NCBI GenBank assembly: GCA_963844805.1
Contig: CAWJPU010000012.1
Span: forward strand, 252,914 to 316,913
DNA length: 64,000 nt
Reading direction: 5' to 3'
DNA from: JACCZR01 sp963844805
Lineage (GTDB): Bacteria > Actinomycetota > Thermoleophilia > Solirubrobacterales > Thermoleophilaceae
The position numbers and the translations under genes are program-made. Each line of letters opens with the position of its first letter. The first letter of the stretch is position 1. Shown piece after piece: positions 25,802-36,674 of the stretch. Under the pieces are notes generated by a model. It searched no databases. It had not been told where the DNA came from and saw only the letters and a program-made list of their open reading frames with translations.

Positions 25802-25807
25802 TAGCTT
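25802..25807 (+). promoter_or_regulatory. -10 element, comEA
   Basis: TAGCTT, 8 nt before GTG 25816. Confidence 0.55.
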
Positions 25808-25815
25808 CGCCCGCC

Positions 25816-26435
25816 GTGGTCGAGCTCACGCGTGGACAGCTGGTCGCCTGGGCGGTCGCCGCGGCGATCGCGGTGTTCGCCGCCGTGCGCCTGCTGTCGC
25901 CGGGCGGGCCCGCGCCGTCGCAGCCGCGGCCGGTGAAGGTGGGCGGCGCCGCGGCCGAGCCCGCCAAGCGGGGGCTGTACGTGCACGTCGCGGGCGCGGT
26001 GCGGCGGCCGGGGCTGTACCGGGTGCCCGGCTCGGCGCGAGTGGGCGCGGCGCTGGAGCGGGCCGGCGGCCCGGTGCGCCGGGCCGACCTGTCCGCGGTG
26101 AACCTGGCCGCCACCGTCGAGGACGGCCAGCAGATCAAGGTGCCGAAGGTGGGGGAGAGGCCCGCGGTGGCCGCTGTCGCAGGCGCGCCGCGGGCGGCGG
26201 TGCGGGGGGCGGCGCTGCCGCGGGTGGCGGCGTGGCCGGCGGCGCGAAGCTGAGCCTGGCCTCGGCCACGATCGAGCAGCTCGACCAGCTGGACGGCATC
26301 GGCCCCACGCTCGCGAAGCGGATCGTCCAGTTCCGCGACGAGAAGGGAGGCTTCCGCTCGGTCGAGCAGCTCCGCGACGTGGAGGGCATCGGCGAGAAGC
26401 GGTTCGCGGCGCTGCGCGAAGCGGTGGGGCCCTGA
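25816..26435 (+). CDS. comEA: Competence DNA-binding protein ComEA (one frameshift)
   Basis: Membrane-anchored DNA receptor of the competence uptake machine, about 206 residues. One N-terminal membrane segment (LVAWAVAAAIAVFAAVRLL), an SLBB domain (GLYVHVAGAVRRPGLYRVPGSARVGAALERAGGPV...LAATVEDGQQIKVP), a Gly/Ala/Pro linker, and a double helix-hairpin-helix DNA-binding domain (ASATIEQLDQLDGIGPTLAKRIVQFRD, VEGIGEKRFAALRE). The frame changes in the low-complexity linker near 26190-26230, a likely sequencing slip. comEC starts 27 bp later. Confidence 0.92.
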
Positions 26436-26462
26436 GCGGCGCGGAGGCGCCCGCGGCCGGCC

Positions 26463-28923
26463 GTGCACGGGCGCCAGCTCACCGATCGCCCCCGGCGCGG
26501 GGGAAACGCGGACGGCTCGCGCTCAGTCACGGCGGCGCTCGACCCGCGTCGCCGGCCCGCGCACGCCGCGCTCGCCGGTTTCGTAGCCGGGCTGCTGCTG
26601 TGCCGGTCGCCGGTCGAGGCGCCGGCGCTCGCGGCCGCGCTCGTGGTGGCCGCGGGCGCAGCGCTGCGCGCGGAAAGCGTTGCGCTCGCCGCCGCCGCGC
26701 TGCTCGTAGCCGGCGCCGGCTTCGGCGCCCTGCGGCTCGACGCGCTCGACCGGCCGGGAGAGCGCCTCGCCGACGGCGCCCGTGTGGCGGGCTCCGTGCA
26801 CCTGCTCGAGCGCCCGCGGCGATCGGCGTTCGGCAGCCGGGCCGCGGCCGAGATCCTCGGCGGAACGGGCGCCGGGGTGCGCGTCCAGGTGCGCTCGCAC
26901 CAATACCTGCGCTGGCCTCGGGGGCCGCGGCCGGGCCAGGAGCTGCGCGTGCGCGGGCGGTTCACCTCGGTCGCCGCGGTCGCGCGGCGGCCGCGGGCCG
27001 CGGGCGGGTTCGACGCCGCGGGGTTCCTGCGCTCGCGCGCCCTGGCGGGCGAGCTCCAGCTCGACGCCGTCGCCGCCACGAGCCGGTGGCGCGGCGGCCT
27101 CGCCGGCGCGGTCGACGCGATGCGCCTCCGCGCGGAGCGCGCGATCGGCCGTGGCCTCTCGCCCGCTGACGCCGCGCTGATGCGGGGGATGGTGCTCGGC
27201 CAGGACGAGGCCATCGACGAGGACCTGCGCGACAGCTTCCGCGCCAGCGGCCTCGCCCACCTCCTGGCGGTGAGTGGCCAGAACGTGGCGCTTCTGTGCG
27301 CCCTCGCGCTGCCGCTCATGGCGGCGCTTGGCGCCGCACCCGGCGTTCGCGTGGCCGTGCTGCTCGGCCTGATCGCGGTCTACGTGCCGCTGGCGGGGGC
27401 GGGCCCCTCGCTGCAAAGGGCAGGGGTGATGGGGGCGGCCGCGCTGGTGGCGATGGCGGCCTCCCGGCCGGCCTCTCGGCTGTATGCGCTGCTGCTCGCT
27501 GCCACGGCCACGCTGATGCTCAACCCGCGTGCCGCGGGCGACGTCGGGTGGCAGCTGTCGTTCGCGGCAGTGGCCGGGATCATCGTGCTGGCGCCGCCGC
27601 TGAGGCGGCGGCTGGGCCGCGTGCCCCACGCAGTGGCCGAGGGGATCGCGGTCACTGTGGCCGCCACGGTCGCGACCGCGCCGCTCATGGCGCACCACTT
27701 CGGCTCGTTCTCGGCGGCGAGCCTGCCCGCGAACGTCATGGCGCTGCCGGCGGTCCCGCTGATCATGTGGGCGGGGATGCTGGCCGCGGCGGTGGGCCAG
27801 GTGGCCGCCCTCGGCCCGCCGTTCACGGCGGCGGCGGACCTCGGCTCGGCGGTGCTCGGGCACCTCGCCACGCCGGCCCTCAGCTTCCTGACGAACCTGG
27901 CGGAGCGGTGTGCGCAGCTACCCGGCGCCCAGCTGTCACTCCCGCTGGGCTCGCGCGTGGGCGTGGCCGGCGCCTACGCGCTGATCGCGCTCGCGGCGCT
28001 GGCCGCGCGGCACGCCGCCCGGCGCCTGCCGGGCCGGCTGGCGGCGTGGGGGCCGGCGGCCGAGGCGGCCTGGGGCTCGCTCTCGCGCGGAACGCGTCGT
28101 GCGGCAATCGGCCTGCTCGCGGCGTCGGCGCTGCTCGCGGGCGTCGCCGCTCTGGCCCGCGATCCCCCGCCCACCGAGCCGACCGTCTCGTTCCTGGACG
28201 TCGGTCAGGGGGACGCAACCCTGATCCAGGCGCCCGACGGCTCGGCCGCCCTGTTCGACGGCGGGCCGCCCGAGGGCGGGGTGGTCCGTCGCCTGCGACG
28301 GGCCGGCGTGCGCCGCCTGTCGGTCGTGGTGGCCACGCACCACTCCCGCGACCACCACGGCGGCCTCCCGGCGGTGCTCTCCGAGCTGCCGGTGGACCTG
28401 TTCCTCGACGGCGGCGACGGCACCGACGACCCCGGCTTCCGAGCCGTCCAGCGGGCCGCCGCCCGGCGCGGGATCCGCAGCGTGCCCGCGCGGGCCGGGC
28501 TCGCCCTGACCGCGGGCTCGATCGCCATCCGGATCCTCTCACCGCCGCCGCGGCCGCCCGGGCCGGCGCCGGAGGACCCCAACCCGCGGGCGGTGGTGGC
28601 GCTGGTGGAGGTGGCCGGCATGCGGCTCTTCTTGTCGGCGGACGCCGAGAGCGAGGCGCTGCTGCCGCTGGACCTTCCGCCGGTCGACGCGATGAAGGTC
28701 CCCCATCACGGCAGCGCCGATGCGGGCCTGCCGCAGGTGCTGCGCAGGCTGCGCCCCCGGATCGCCTCGATCCCGGTGGGGGAGAACACCTACGGGCACC
28801 CGACCCCGTCCACGCTCCGGGCGCTCCGAGCGGCCCGGGTGCGCACCTTTCGCAACGACCGCGACGGGACCGTGAAGGTGGGCCTCCACGACGGCCGCGC
28901 TCGAGGCGGCGGGCGAGCGCTAG
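26463..28923 (+). CDS. comEC: DNA uptake channel ComEC/Rec2 (frameshift at extreme C-terminus)
   Basis: Membrane channel and nuclease for transforming DNA, about 820 residues. Hydrophobic N-terminus; an OB-like part (RVRGRFTSVAAVARR); the ComEC core with ASGLAHLLAVSGQNVALLCALALPL and GDVGWQLSFAAVAGIIVLAPPL; many membrane helices; and a C-terminal MBL domain (VSFLDVGQGDATLIQAPDGSAALFDGG, VVATHHSRDHHGGLPAVLSEL, KVPHHGSADAG). The MBL HxHxDH motif reads HHSRDH, with Ser at the second ligand. A one-base shift near 28897 restores ...GRLEAAGER and a stop at 28921-28923. The only start candidate in frame near comEA is GTG 26463. Confidence 0.93.
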
Positions 28924-28941
28924 GGCGTCGGCCCGGCGGCA

Positions 28942-28947
28942 TATGCT
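28942..28947 (+). promoter_or_regulatory. -10 element, holA
   Basis: TATGCT, 7 nt before GTG 28955; the embedded ATG 28943 is part of the hexamer, so GTG is preferred as start. Confidence 0.6.
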
Positions 28948-28954
28948 CAGAAGC

Positions 28955-29911
28955 GTGGCCGACCTTAAGCCCGTCTACCTGGTCTGCGGCGACGACGACG
29001 CCAAGGTCGACGCCTGGCGGTCCCGGGTGCGGGCGCGGGCCGAGAGCGAGCGCGGCCCTGGCGCCCTGCAGGGCTTCGACGCCCGCCAGGCGCCGCCCGA
29101 GCAGGTCGCCGCCGCCCTCTCGGAGCTGACCTTCGACACCGGCACGCGCTACCTCTTGGTCGACGATGCGGGCGCCTGGAAGGCCGCGCAGCTCGAGCCG
29201 CTGGAGCGCGCGCTGGCCCAGCCGGTCCCCGACACGGTGCTGGTGCTCGTGGTCCGCGGCAAGGCGTTCAAGGGCCTGACCAAGATCGTGGAGGCCGTCG
29301 GCGGCGAGACCCGCGAGTACCCCGCGCCCAAGCCGTGGGAGCTGCCGCGCTGGACGGCCGAGCGCGCCCGCGAGCTGGGGCTGACGGTCGACAAGGACGC
29401 CGCCCGCTCTCTGGTGGACACCGCGGGCCCGAGCCAGCAGGCGCTCAGCCGCGAGCTCGAGAAGCTGGCGCTCGCCATCCACCCACGGACCGCGATCACC
29501 CCCGAGGACGTGACCGAGCACGCCGCGGGAGCGGCCGCGCCGCGGGCCTACGACCTCGCCGACGCCGTGGCGGCCGGGGACGTGCGCGCGGCGCTGGCAT
29601 TGGGGGAGGAGCTGGTCGCCTCGGGCGAGCGGCCGGCCGGCCTGGTGTTCCCGGTGGTGCGCTCGCTGCGCCAGGTGCATGGGGCGGTGCGGCTGATCGA
29701 CTCCGGTGCCTCGGAGAAGCAGGCGGCCGGCAAGCTCGGGATGCCGCCCTGGCTGGCCAAGAAGACGCTCGCCAAGGCCCGCGGCGCCGACCGCGCCGCG
29801 CTCGAGCGGGCCCTGTGCGTGTTCGCCGAGCTGGAGCTGGGCCTGCGCGGCGACAGCCCGCTGGACGACGAGACCGCCTTCTCGCTGGCGCTGGCCGAAG
29901 CGGCCGGCTAG
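28955..29911 (+). CDS. holA: DNA polymerase III delta subunit
   Basis: Clamp-loader delta subunit, 318 residues, opening the sliding clamp. Start VADLKPVYLVCGDDDAKVDAWRSRV; FDTGTRYLLVDDAGAWKA and VVRGKAFKGLTKIVEAVGG in the first domain; then the HolA-type AAA+ lid region ARELGLTVDKDAARSLVDTAGPSQQALSRELEKLAL and the collar domain with PPWLAKKTLAKARG. As in the family, Walker A is degenerate. Location directly after comEC and near rpsT is the conserved order. Confidence 0.93.
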   Translation: MADLKPVYLVCGDDDAKVDAWRSRVRARAESERGPGALQGFDARQAPPEQVAAALSELTFDTGTRYLLVDDAGAWKAAQLEPLERALAQPVPDTVLVLVVRGKAFKGLTKIVEAVGGETREYPAPKPWELPRWTAERARELGLTVDKDAARSLVDTAGPSQQALSRELEKLALAIHPRTAITPEDVTEHAAGAAAPRAYDLADAVAAGDVRAALALGEELVASGERPAGLVFPVVRSLRQVHGAVRLIDSGASEKQAAGKLGMPPWLAKKTLAKARGADRAALERALCVFAELELGLRGDSPLDDETAFSLALAEAAG

Positions 29912-29913
29912 CA

Positions 29914-29933
29914 GGCCGGCCAGAGGGCCGGCC
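29914..29933. terminator. Hairpin between convergent holA and aldehyde dehydrogenase
   Basis: GGCCGGCC-AGAG-GGCCGGCC, an 8-bp perfect stem with a 4-nt loop, 2 nt after the holA stop and 27 nt from the stop of the converging gene. No T run; likely acts on both transcripts. Confidence 0.6.
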
Positions 29934-29960
29934 ACAAGCGGCCCGGCTGGCGGCGTCCGC

Positions 29961-31416
29961 TCAGTACGGGTACCACCACTCCTTGACCTCGATGTTGGTC
30001 TCGATGTGCGCGTGCTTGGTCTCCTGGAAGGCCTCCAGGCCCTCCTGGCCCAGCTCGCGGCCCATGCCCGATTGCTTGAAGCCGCCGAACGGCCCGGCGT
30101 CGTTGTCGGTGAGCGGGTCGTTGATCCACACGGTGCCGGCCTTGATCTCGCGCACGCAGCGCAGGGCGCTCTCGAGGTCGCGGGTGTAGACGTTGGCGCC
30201 GAGGCCGAAGCGCGTCGAGTTGGCCAGCGCGATCGCCTCGTCGAGGGAGTCCACCGGCACGATCGGCGCGACCGGCCCGAAGGTCTCCTCGCTGAACAGG
30301 GCGGTGTCGGCCGCGGCGCCGGTGACCACCGCGGGCGCGTAGAAATGCCCGATTTCGCGACCCGCGCGGTCGCCGCCCACCAGCAGCTCGGCGCCGGCGC
30401 CCACGGCCGCCTCCACCTGCTCGGCCACCTTCTCGCGCTGCGGCGCGGACACCATCGGCCCGATGTCGGTCGTGCTGTGCATCGGGTCGCCGACGCGCAG
30501 GCTGCGGGTGTGGTCGACGAAGGCCTGGACGTAGTCGTCGTAGACCTCGCGCGCGACGTAGAAGCGCTCGGCCGACGTGCACACCTGGCCCGCGTTCAGG
30601 TACGCGGCCCACGCCCCGCCGCGCGCGGCTACCTCCAGCTCCGAGGCCACGTCGGCGCAGACGATGAAGGGGTCCTTGCCGCCCATCTCCAGGTTCACCC
30701 GGGCCACCCGCTCGGCGCACGCGGCGGCCACCTTCTTGCCGGTCGCCACGGAGCCGGTGAAGGCCACGCAGTCCACCCGGTCGTCGGCCACGATCGACGA
30801 GCCCACGTCGCCGCCTCCGGCCACCAGCCCCACCACGCCCGGCGGGAGCGCGTCGTAGCAGTCGGCGAGCATCAGCGTGGACATCGGAGTGAGCTCGCTC
30901 GGCTTGGCCACCACCGTGTTGCCTGCCGCGAGGGCGGGCGCGAGCTTCCAGCCCAGCAGCAGCAGCGGGTAGTTCCAGGGCACGATCGCGCCCACCACGC
31001 CCATCGGCTCCTTGAGCACGAGGGCCGTCTGGGTCGACTCGATCGAGGGGATGACCCGGCCGCCGAAGTTGCGGCCCATCTCCGCGTAGTAGGAGAAGGA
31101 GGCGGCCGTCCAGCCCACCTCGTCGCTGTTCTCCAGCAGCGGCTTGCCGCCCTCGAGCGTCATCACGTGCGGCCAGCTCGTCGGTGCGCGCGCGCATGCG
31201 CGCGGCCACCTCCTGGAGCATCTCGGCCCGCTCGATGGCGGGCGTGGAGGCCCAGCCGGCCGCGGCCTCGCGGGCGGCGGCCAGGGCGGCGTCGAGCTGT
31301 TCGGCCGAGGGCGTGCCCACCCGGGCCACGACCTCCTCGGTGGCGGGGTTCTCGACTTCGAGCGGGGGGCCGTCGCCCGCCACCCGCTCTCCGCGTATGA
31401 GCAGCCGGGTCTCCAC
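29961..31416 (-). CDS. NAD(P)-dependent aldehyde dehydrogenase (one frameshift)
   Basis: ALDH superfamily, about 485 residues, oxidising an unidentified aldehyde. From GTG 31416: METRLLIRGERVAGDG...ENPATEEVVARVGTPSAEQLDAALAAAREAA. After an indel near 31165: MTLEGGKPLLENSDEVGWTAASFSYYAEM, VPWNYPLLLLGWKLAPALAAGNTVVAKPSELTP, VAFTGSVATGKKVAAA, catalytic Glu in NLEMGGKDPFIV, catalytic Cys in NAGQVCTSAERFYV, and EETFGPVAPIVPVDSLDEAIALAN. Closest in pattern to betaine/gamma-aminobutyraldehyde-type ALDHs; a link to polyamines from the speA-like gene 8 kb away is only speculation. Confidence 0.92.
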
Positions 31417-31425
31417 CGGCTGCTG

Positions 31426-31431
31426 ACCCTA
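31426..31431 (-). promoter_or_regulatory. -10 element, aldehyde dehydrogenase gene
   Basis: Minus-strand TAGGGT, 9 nt before GTG 31416; overlaps the last bases of the preceding small gene. Confidence 0.5.
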
Positions 31432-31671
31432 CATCGGGGTCTTACCGCGGGCCTGACGGCCCTTGGAAGCGCTCTTGTTGGTCGCCTTGCGAGACGACGA
31501 GAAGGGCTTCTGCAGCAGACGGCCGATGGGCCCGGGGGCCTTGCCGCCCGCGCGCTGGCCCACGCCGAGCGTGCGGTCCACGCCTCGCTGCGGCCCGCGC
31601 GACAGGCGCGGTACCAAGAAGGCCAGGATCAACAACAGGACACAGACTGCGGCGACGATGCCGATTACCAC
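31429..31671 (-). CDS. Small single-pass membrane protein
   Basis: 80 residues. VVIGIVAAVCVLLLILAFLVPRLS is one N-terminal membrane helix; the rest is a basic, flexible cytoplasmic tail (RTLGVGQRAGGKAPG, RKATNKSASKGRQARGK). No known family. The GTG start at 31671 has a perfect GGAGGAG 7 nt upstream, and that Shine-Dalgarno sequence is the 3' arm of a 7-bp hairpin (31679-31699), so translation may be regulated. Lies between rpsT and the ALDH gene, all on the minus strand. Confidence 0.7.
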   Translation of the reverse strand: MVIGIVAAVCVLLLILAFLVPRLSRGPQRGVDRTLGVGQRAGGKAPGPIGRLLQKPFSSSRKATNKSASKGRQARGKTPM

Positions 31672-31678
31672 GTAAGGG

Positions 31679-31699
31679 CTCCTCCTTGGACTGGAGGAG
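31679..31699 (-). promoter_or_regulatory. Hairpin masking a Shine-Dalgarno sequence
   Basis: On the minus strand CTCCTCC (31693-31699), loop AGTCCAA, GGAGGAG (31679-31685). The GGAGGAG arm is the ribosome-binding site of the 80-residue membrane protein. It could be a translational switch or a weak rpsT terminator. Confidence 0.5.
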
Positions 31700-31723
31700 G
31701 GACCTACCCAAATTGAGGCGTGG

Positions 31724-31984
31724 TCAGTCGCCTTGGGCGAGACGGGCGGCGCGAGACTTCTTGCGGGCGCCGGAGTTGCGGTGGAGGGCCCCCGCGCTGA
31801 CCGCCTTGTCCACCCGCGAGGTGAGCAGGCGATGCTCGGCCTCGACCTGCTCGGAGTCCCCGGCCTGCACGGCGTCGCGGAGGCGGCGGAACGAGGTCTT
31901 CACCTGCGACGTGTAGCGGCGGTTCTCCTCGCGCTCGCGTTCCGTTCGGTGAATCCGCTTTTCTTGTGACGCGATGTTGGCCAT
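31724..31984 (-). CDS. rpsT: 30S ribosomal protein S20
   Basis: 86 residues, binds 16S rRNA. MANIASQEKRIHRTEREREENRRYTSQVKTSFRRLRDAV...LTSRVDKAVSAGALHRNSGARKKSRAARL is the full family pattern, ending with the conserved Lys/Arg-rich helix. Transcribed divergently from murJ, with 28 bp between start codons and a minus-strand TAGACT 12 nt upstream. Confidence 0.97.
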   Translation of the reverse strand: MANIASQEKRIHRTEREREENRRYTSQVKTSFRRLRDAVQAGDSEQVEAEHRLLTSRVDKAVSAGALHRNSGARKKSRAARLAQGD

Positions 31985-31996
31985 TTGCGCCCGGCG

Positions 31997-32002
31997 AGTC
32001 TA
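31997..32002 (-). promoter_or_regulatory. -10 element, rpsT
   Basis: Minus-strand TAGACT, 12 nt before ATG 31984, implying a leader of about 5 nt. It shares bases with a weak plus-strand TAGCGA (32001-32006) 6 nt before the murJ TTG. Confidence 0.5.
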
Positions 32003-32012
32003 GCGACACCCT

Positions 32013-33594
32013 TTGGCCTCTCGGACCGAGAGCGGCGAGGGTCGCCGCCTCGCGCGCAGCACCGCCTTCTTCTCGTTCGCGACCGGTCTGTCGCGGGTCA
32101 TGGGGCTGGTGCGCGAGGTCGTGGCGGCCAGCCTGTTCGGGGTCTCGGGCGCGATGTCGGCGTTCACTATCGCCTTCCAGGTCCCCAACCTGATGCGGGC
32201 CCTGTTCGCCGACTCCGCCCTGCAGGGCGCGTTCATCCCGGTCTTCACCGAGCTGCTGGAGAAGGGCGAGCGCAAGGAGGCGTTCCGGATCGCCTCGAGC
32301 CTCTTCTTCGGGATCATGATCCTGCTCGGCGTGGTGACGGCGCTGTTCGTGCTGTTCGCCCGCCCGATCATGGGGCTGTTCGCGCCGGGCTTCGACGACG
32401 ACCCGGCGCTCGCCGACCTCACGGTCAGCCTCGCCCAGCTGATGTTCCCGATCGTCGTGCTGCTGGCGCTCAGCGGCGTGACGGTCGGGATGCTCAACTC
32501 CTTCGAGCACTTCAGCGTCCCGGCGCTCGCGCCCATCGCCTGGAACGCGGTGATCATCGGCTGCATCGTCGGCCTGCAGCCGGTGCTGTCCGAGCAGGAC
32601 GAGATCTACTCCTACGCGATCGGGGTGCTGCTGGGGACGGTGGTCCAATTCGTGCTGCCCCTGCCCTGGCTGCGGGGGCAGAGGGGGCCACATCACGCTC
32701 ACGCTGGACTGGCGCGACGAGCGGGTGCGCCGCGTGCTGAAACTGATGTTCCCGGTGACCATCGCGCTGGGGCTTATCAACCTCAGCCTGCTGATCAACT
32801 CGCTGTTCGGCACGCTGGTCTCCCAGAGCGCGCCGGCCGCGATCGACAAGGCCTTCCGCATCTACCAGCTGCCGCAGGGACTGTTCTCGATCTCCATCGC
32901 GACGATCCTGTTCCCGACGCTGTCGCGGCTGGCGGCGCGCCGCGACCGCGACGGCCTGCGCCGCACGATGGGCAACGGGGTCCGCCAGATCTGCCTGCTG
33001 CTGATCCCCAGCGCCGTGCTGATGGGCGTGCTGGCCGAGCCCATCACGCGGCTGGTCTACCAGCGCGGCGTGTTCGGCGCCGAGGCGACCGACCTGGTCA
33101 CCGAGGCGCTGGTCTGGTGGTCGATCTCGCTGCCCTTCCAGGGTGTGAGCCTGCTGTTCTCGCGCACGTTCTTCAGCCTCCAGCGGCCCTGGCTGACCAC
33201 CGCGCTGAGCGCCGCCAACCTGGTGGTCAACGCTGCGGTCTCGGCGGCGCTGTACGCGCCGCTGGGGATCACGGGGATAGTCCTCGGCACGGTCGCGGGC
33301 ACGGTGGTGATGTGCGTGGCCCAGGGCGTGGTCCTGCGCGGCGACCTCGGGGGGGTCGAGGGCGCGAGGACCATCGGGGGCGCTGCTCTGATGCTGCTCG
33401 CGTCGGTGCCGCTGGCCGCGCTGGCGTACCTGGCCTGGTACGGGCTGGACGAGGCGCTCGGGCGCTCGCTCCCGGCGCAGATCGCCTCGGTCGGGGTGGG
33501 GCTGGCGGCCGGCCTCGGGGCCTACGCGGCGGCGGTGTGGGCGATGCGCATCCCGGAGGCGAGGCAGATCCGGCTGCTCCTGCGCCGCACGTAA
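32013..33594 (+). CDS. murJ: Lipid II flippase MurJ (one frameshift)
   Basis: MviN/MurJ polyprenol-linked peptidoglycan-precursor flippase, about 527 residues with 13-14 membrane helices. TTG 32013 gives MASRTESGEGRRLARSTAFFSFATGLSRVMGLVREVVAASLFG; further VPNLMRALFADSALQGAFIPVFTELLEKG, MFPIVVLLALSGVTVGMLNS, and after an indel near 32690 LKLMFPVTIALGLINLSLLINSLFGTLV, IYQLPQGLFSISIATILFPTLSRLA and LVYQRGVFGAEAT. These are the signature MurJ segments including the charged cavity residues. As an essential function, the frame break is probably artefactual. Followed by a dispersed repeat and lepA. Confidence 0.93.
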
Positions 33595-33603
33595 CGGGCG
33601 TAC

Positions 33604-33666
33604 GGCGGCTACTCCCTACCTCCGGTAGGACAGGCGGCCGGCCAACGCCCGGCCTGCGCTCCGGCG
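33604..33666 (+). repeat. Dispersed ~60-bp repeat, copy 1
   Basis: Reads CGGCGGCTACTCCCTACC, then TCCGGTAGGACAGGCGGCC, GGCCAACGCCCGGCC and TGCGCTCCGGCG. Contains the hairpin CCTACC-TCC-GGTAGG (33615-33629) and a second GGCCGG...CCGGCC pairing. Sits between murJ and lepA, directly ahead of the lepA -10. Related copies: 39267, 48084, 52961, 58372. Confidence 0.85.
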
Positions 33667-33667
33667 T

Positions 33668-33673
33668 TAGCCT
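33668..33673 (+). promoter_or_regulatory. -10 element, lepA
   Basis: TAGCCT, 7 nt before ATG 33681; the repeat copy occupies the -35 area. Confidence 0.6.
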
Positions 33674-33680
33674 CGGCGGG

Positions 33681-35492
<1,812 letters not shown>

Positions 35493-35517
35493 CGCCGCCG
35501 CCCAGCGGGCCCTTCGT

Positions 35518-36588
35518 CTAGGAGACCCTGAAGAAGCGCATCCCCACGCGGCCGTCCTCGTCGCTCACGTACAGCGTGCGGCCGTTGGGGCCCTCGGCGA
35601 TGCCCTCGATGCGCTGCTCGCCGCCGCCGAGCGTCTTGATGTGCTTGGCCTTGGCGACCTTTTTCTTCGAGCGGTCGCTGATGGTGAACCGCCAGTGCTG
35701 GGATAGCGCGCCGGCGCCCTCGGGGTAGTTGTCGATCAGCATCGACTTCTTGTCGACGGCGTCGAGGTTGCCGAGGATGCAGTCGAACTGGTTGCGGCCG
35801 CGGTAGGTCATGGCCCGGAAGCCGACGGGCTCCTCCGCCGAGCCGGGGCCCTCGAGCTGCCACACGCCGGCGACCGTCGGGAACTTCTTGCCCTCGAACC
35901 AGTCGGGGACGCCCTCCATCTCGACGAACACGGGGGCGCCCTCGGCGGTGACCGGGAAGCGCAGCCCGAGCAGGAGGTTCCCGTTGGGCCGGAAGGCCGC
36001 TGCCTCGATGTTGAAGGCGAAGTCGCCCTTCTTCAGGCGCTTGGCCCACTTCTTGCCCTTCTTGTTGCCGATCTTGCGCGCGCCGTTGACGAAGGCCGTC
36101 TGCATCTGCTTGGAGCGCCGGATCAGCTCGATGTCGCTGGCGGCCAGCGCATCGTTGATGGCGCGGTGGAGGCGGAACTTGTCGCGCATCACCTTCATCT
36201 GCACGCCACCGTTCTCGCCGGCGGAGACCACGTCGTCCTGGCAGAAGCGGGCCATCCACTGGCGCTCGACCTGCAGCGGGCCGCGCTTCTTGCCGTAATG
36301 GGAGGCGATCACGTACGTGTACTTGCCGTGAGTGGCCGACGCCTCGGAGTCGTCGGTCTTGCCCGTGTCGTCGCCGCAGTCGATCGGCACATGCCGGTGC
36401 TCCCAGCCCTCGGTGAGCTTCTTGCCCTTCTTGTGGCCGAGGAGGCCGACCGCCTCGTCGAGGTGGCCCTCGTCGAGGAAGATGAAGTACGCGACGTCCC
36501 AGCTGTTGGCTTTGAGCACCTCCTTCGAGCTGCAGGGCGCGAGGTCGGAGGCTTCGTTGCTCTCTAGTTCAAGATCGATGGATTCCAC
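35518..36588 (-). CDS. DUF3616-like protein
   Basis: 356 residues, no obvious signal peptide. Segments such as FNIEAAAFRPNGNLLLGLRFPVTAEGAPVFVEMEG and GEQRIEGIAEGPNGRTLYVSDEDG match the loose pattern of DUF3616 (beta-propeller-like) as I remember it. It is rich in short KKGKK/NKKGKKWAKRLKKG stretches. It contains HRHVPIDCGDD and NQFDCILGNLDAVDKK blade-like repeats. Function unknown. Start GTG 36588 is supported by minus-strand TACTTT exactly 6 nt upstream. Divergent from the sigma-70 gene. Confidence 0.6.
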   Translation of the reverse strand: MESIDLELESNEASDLAPCSSKEVLKANSWDVAYFIFLDEGHLDEAVGLLGHKKGKKLTEGWEHRHVPIDCGDDTGKTDDSEASATHGKYTYVIASHYGKKRGPLQVERQWMARFCQDDVVSAGENGGVQMKVMRDKFRLHRAINDALAASDIELIRRSKQMQTAFVNGARKIGNKKGKKWAKRLKKGDFAFNIEAAAFRPNGNLLLGLRFPVTAEGAPVFVEMEGVPDWFEGKKFPTVAGVWQLEGPGSAEEPVGFRAMTYRGRNQFDCILGNLDAVDKKSMLIDNYPEGAGALSQHWRFTISDRSKKKVAKAKHIKTLGGGEQRIEGIAEGPNGRTLYVSDEDGRVGMRFFRVS

Positions 36589-36594
36589 GGAGCC

Positions 36595-36600
36595 AAAGTA
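36595..36600 (-). promoter_or_regulatory. -10 element, DUF3616-like gene
   Basis: Minus-strand TACTTT, 6 nt before GTG 36588. Confidence 0.55.
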
Positions 36601-36661
36601 AGCAAGGGCGGCCTTTATGGCAAGAGCGGGGAAGTCTTAACCACCGTTTAGCTCACGGCCG

Positions 36662-36667
36662 TAGCTT
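36662..36667 (+). promoter_or_regulatory. -10 element, sigma-70 gene
   Basis: TAGCTT, 7 nt before GTG 36675; the TTG at 36666 would start inside the hexamer and is disfavoured. Confidence 0.55.
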
Positions 36668-36674
36668 GGCCGCC

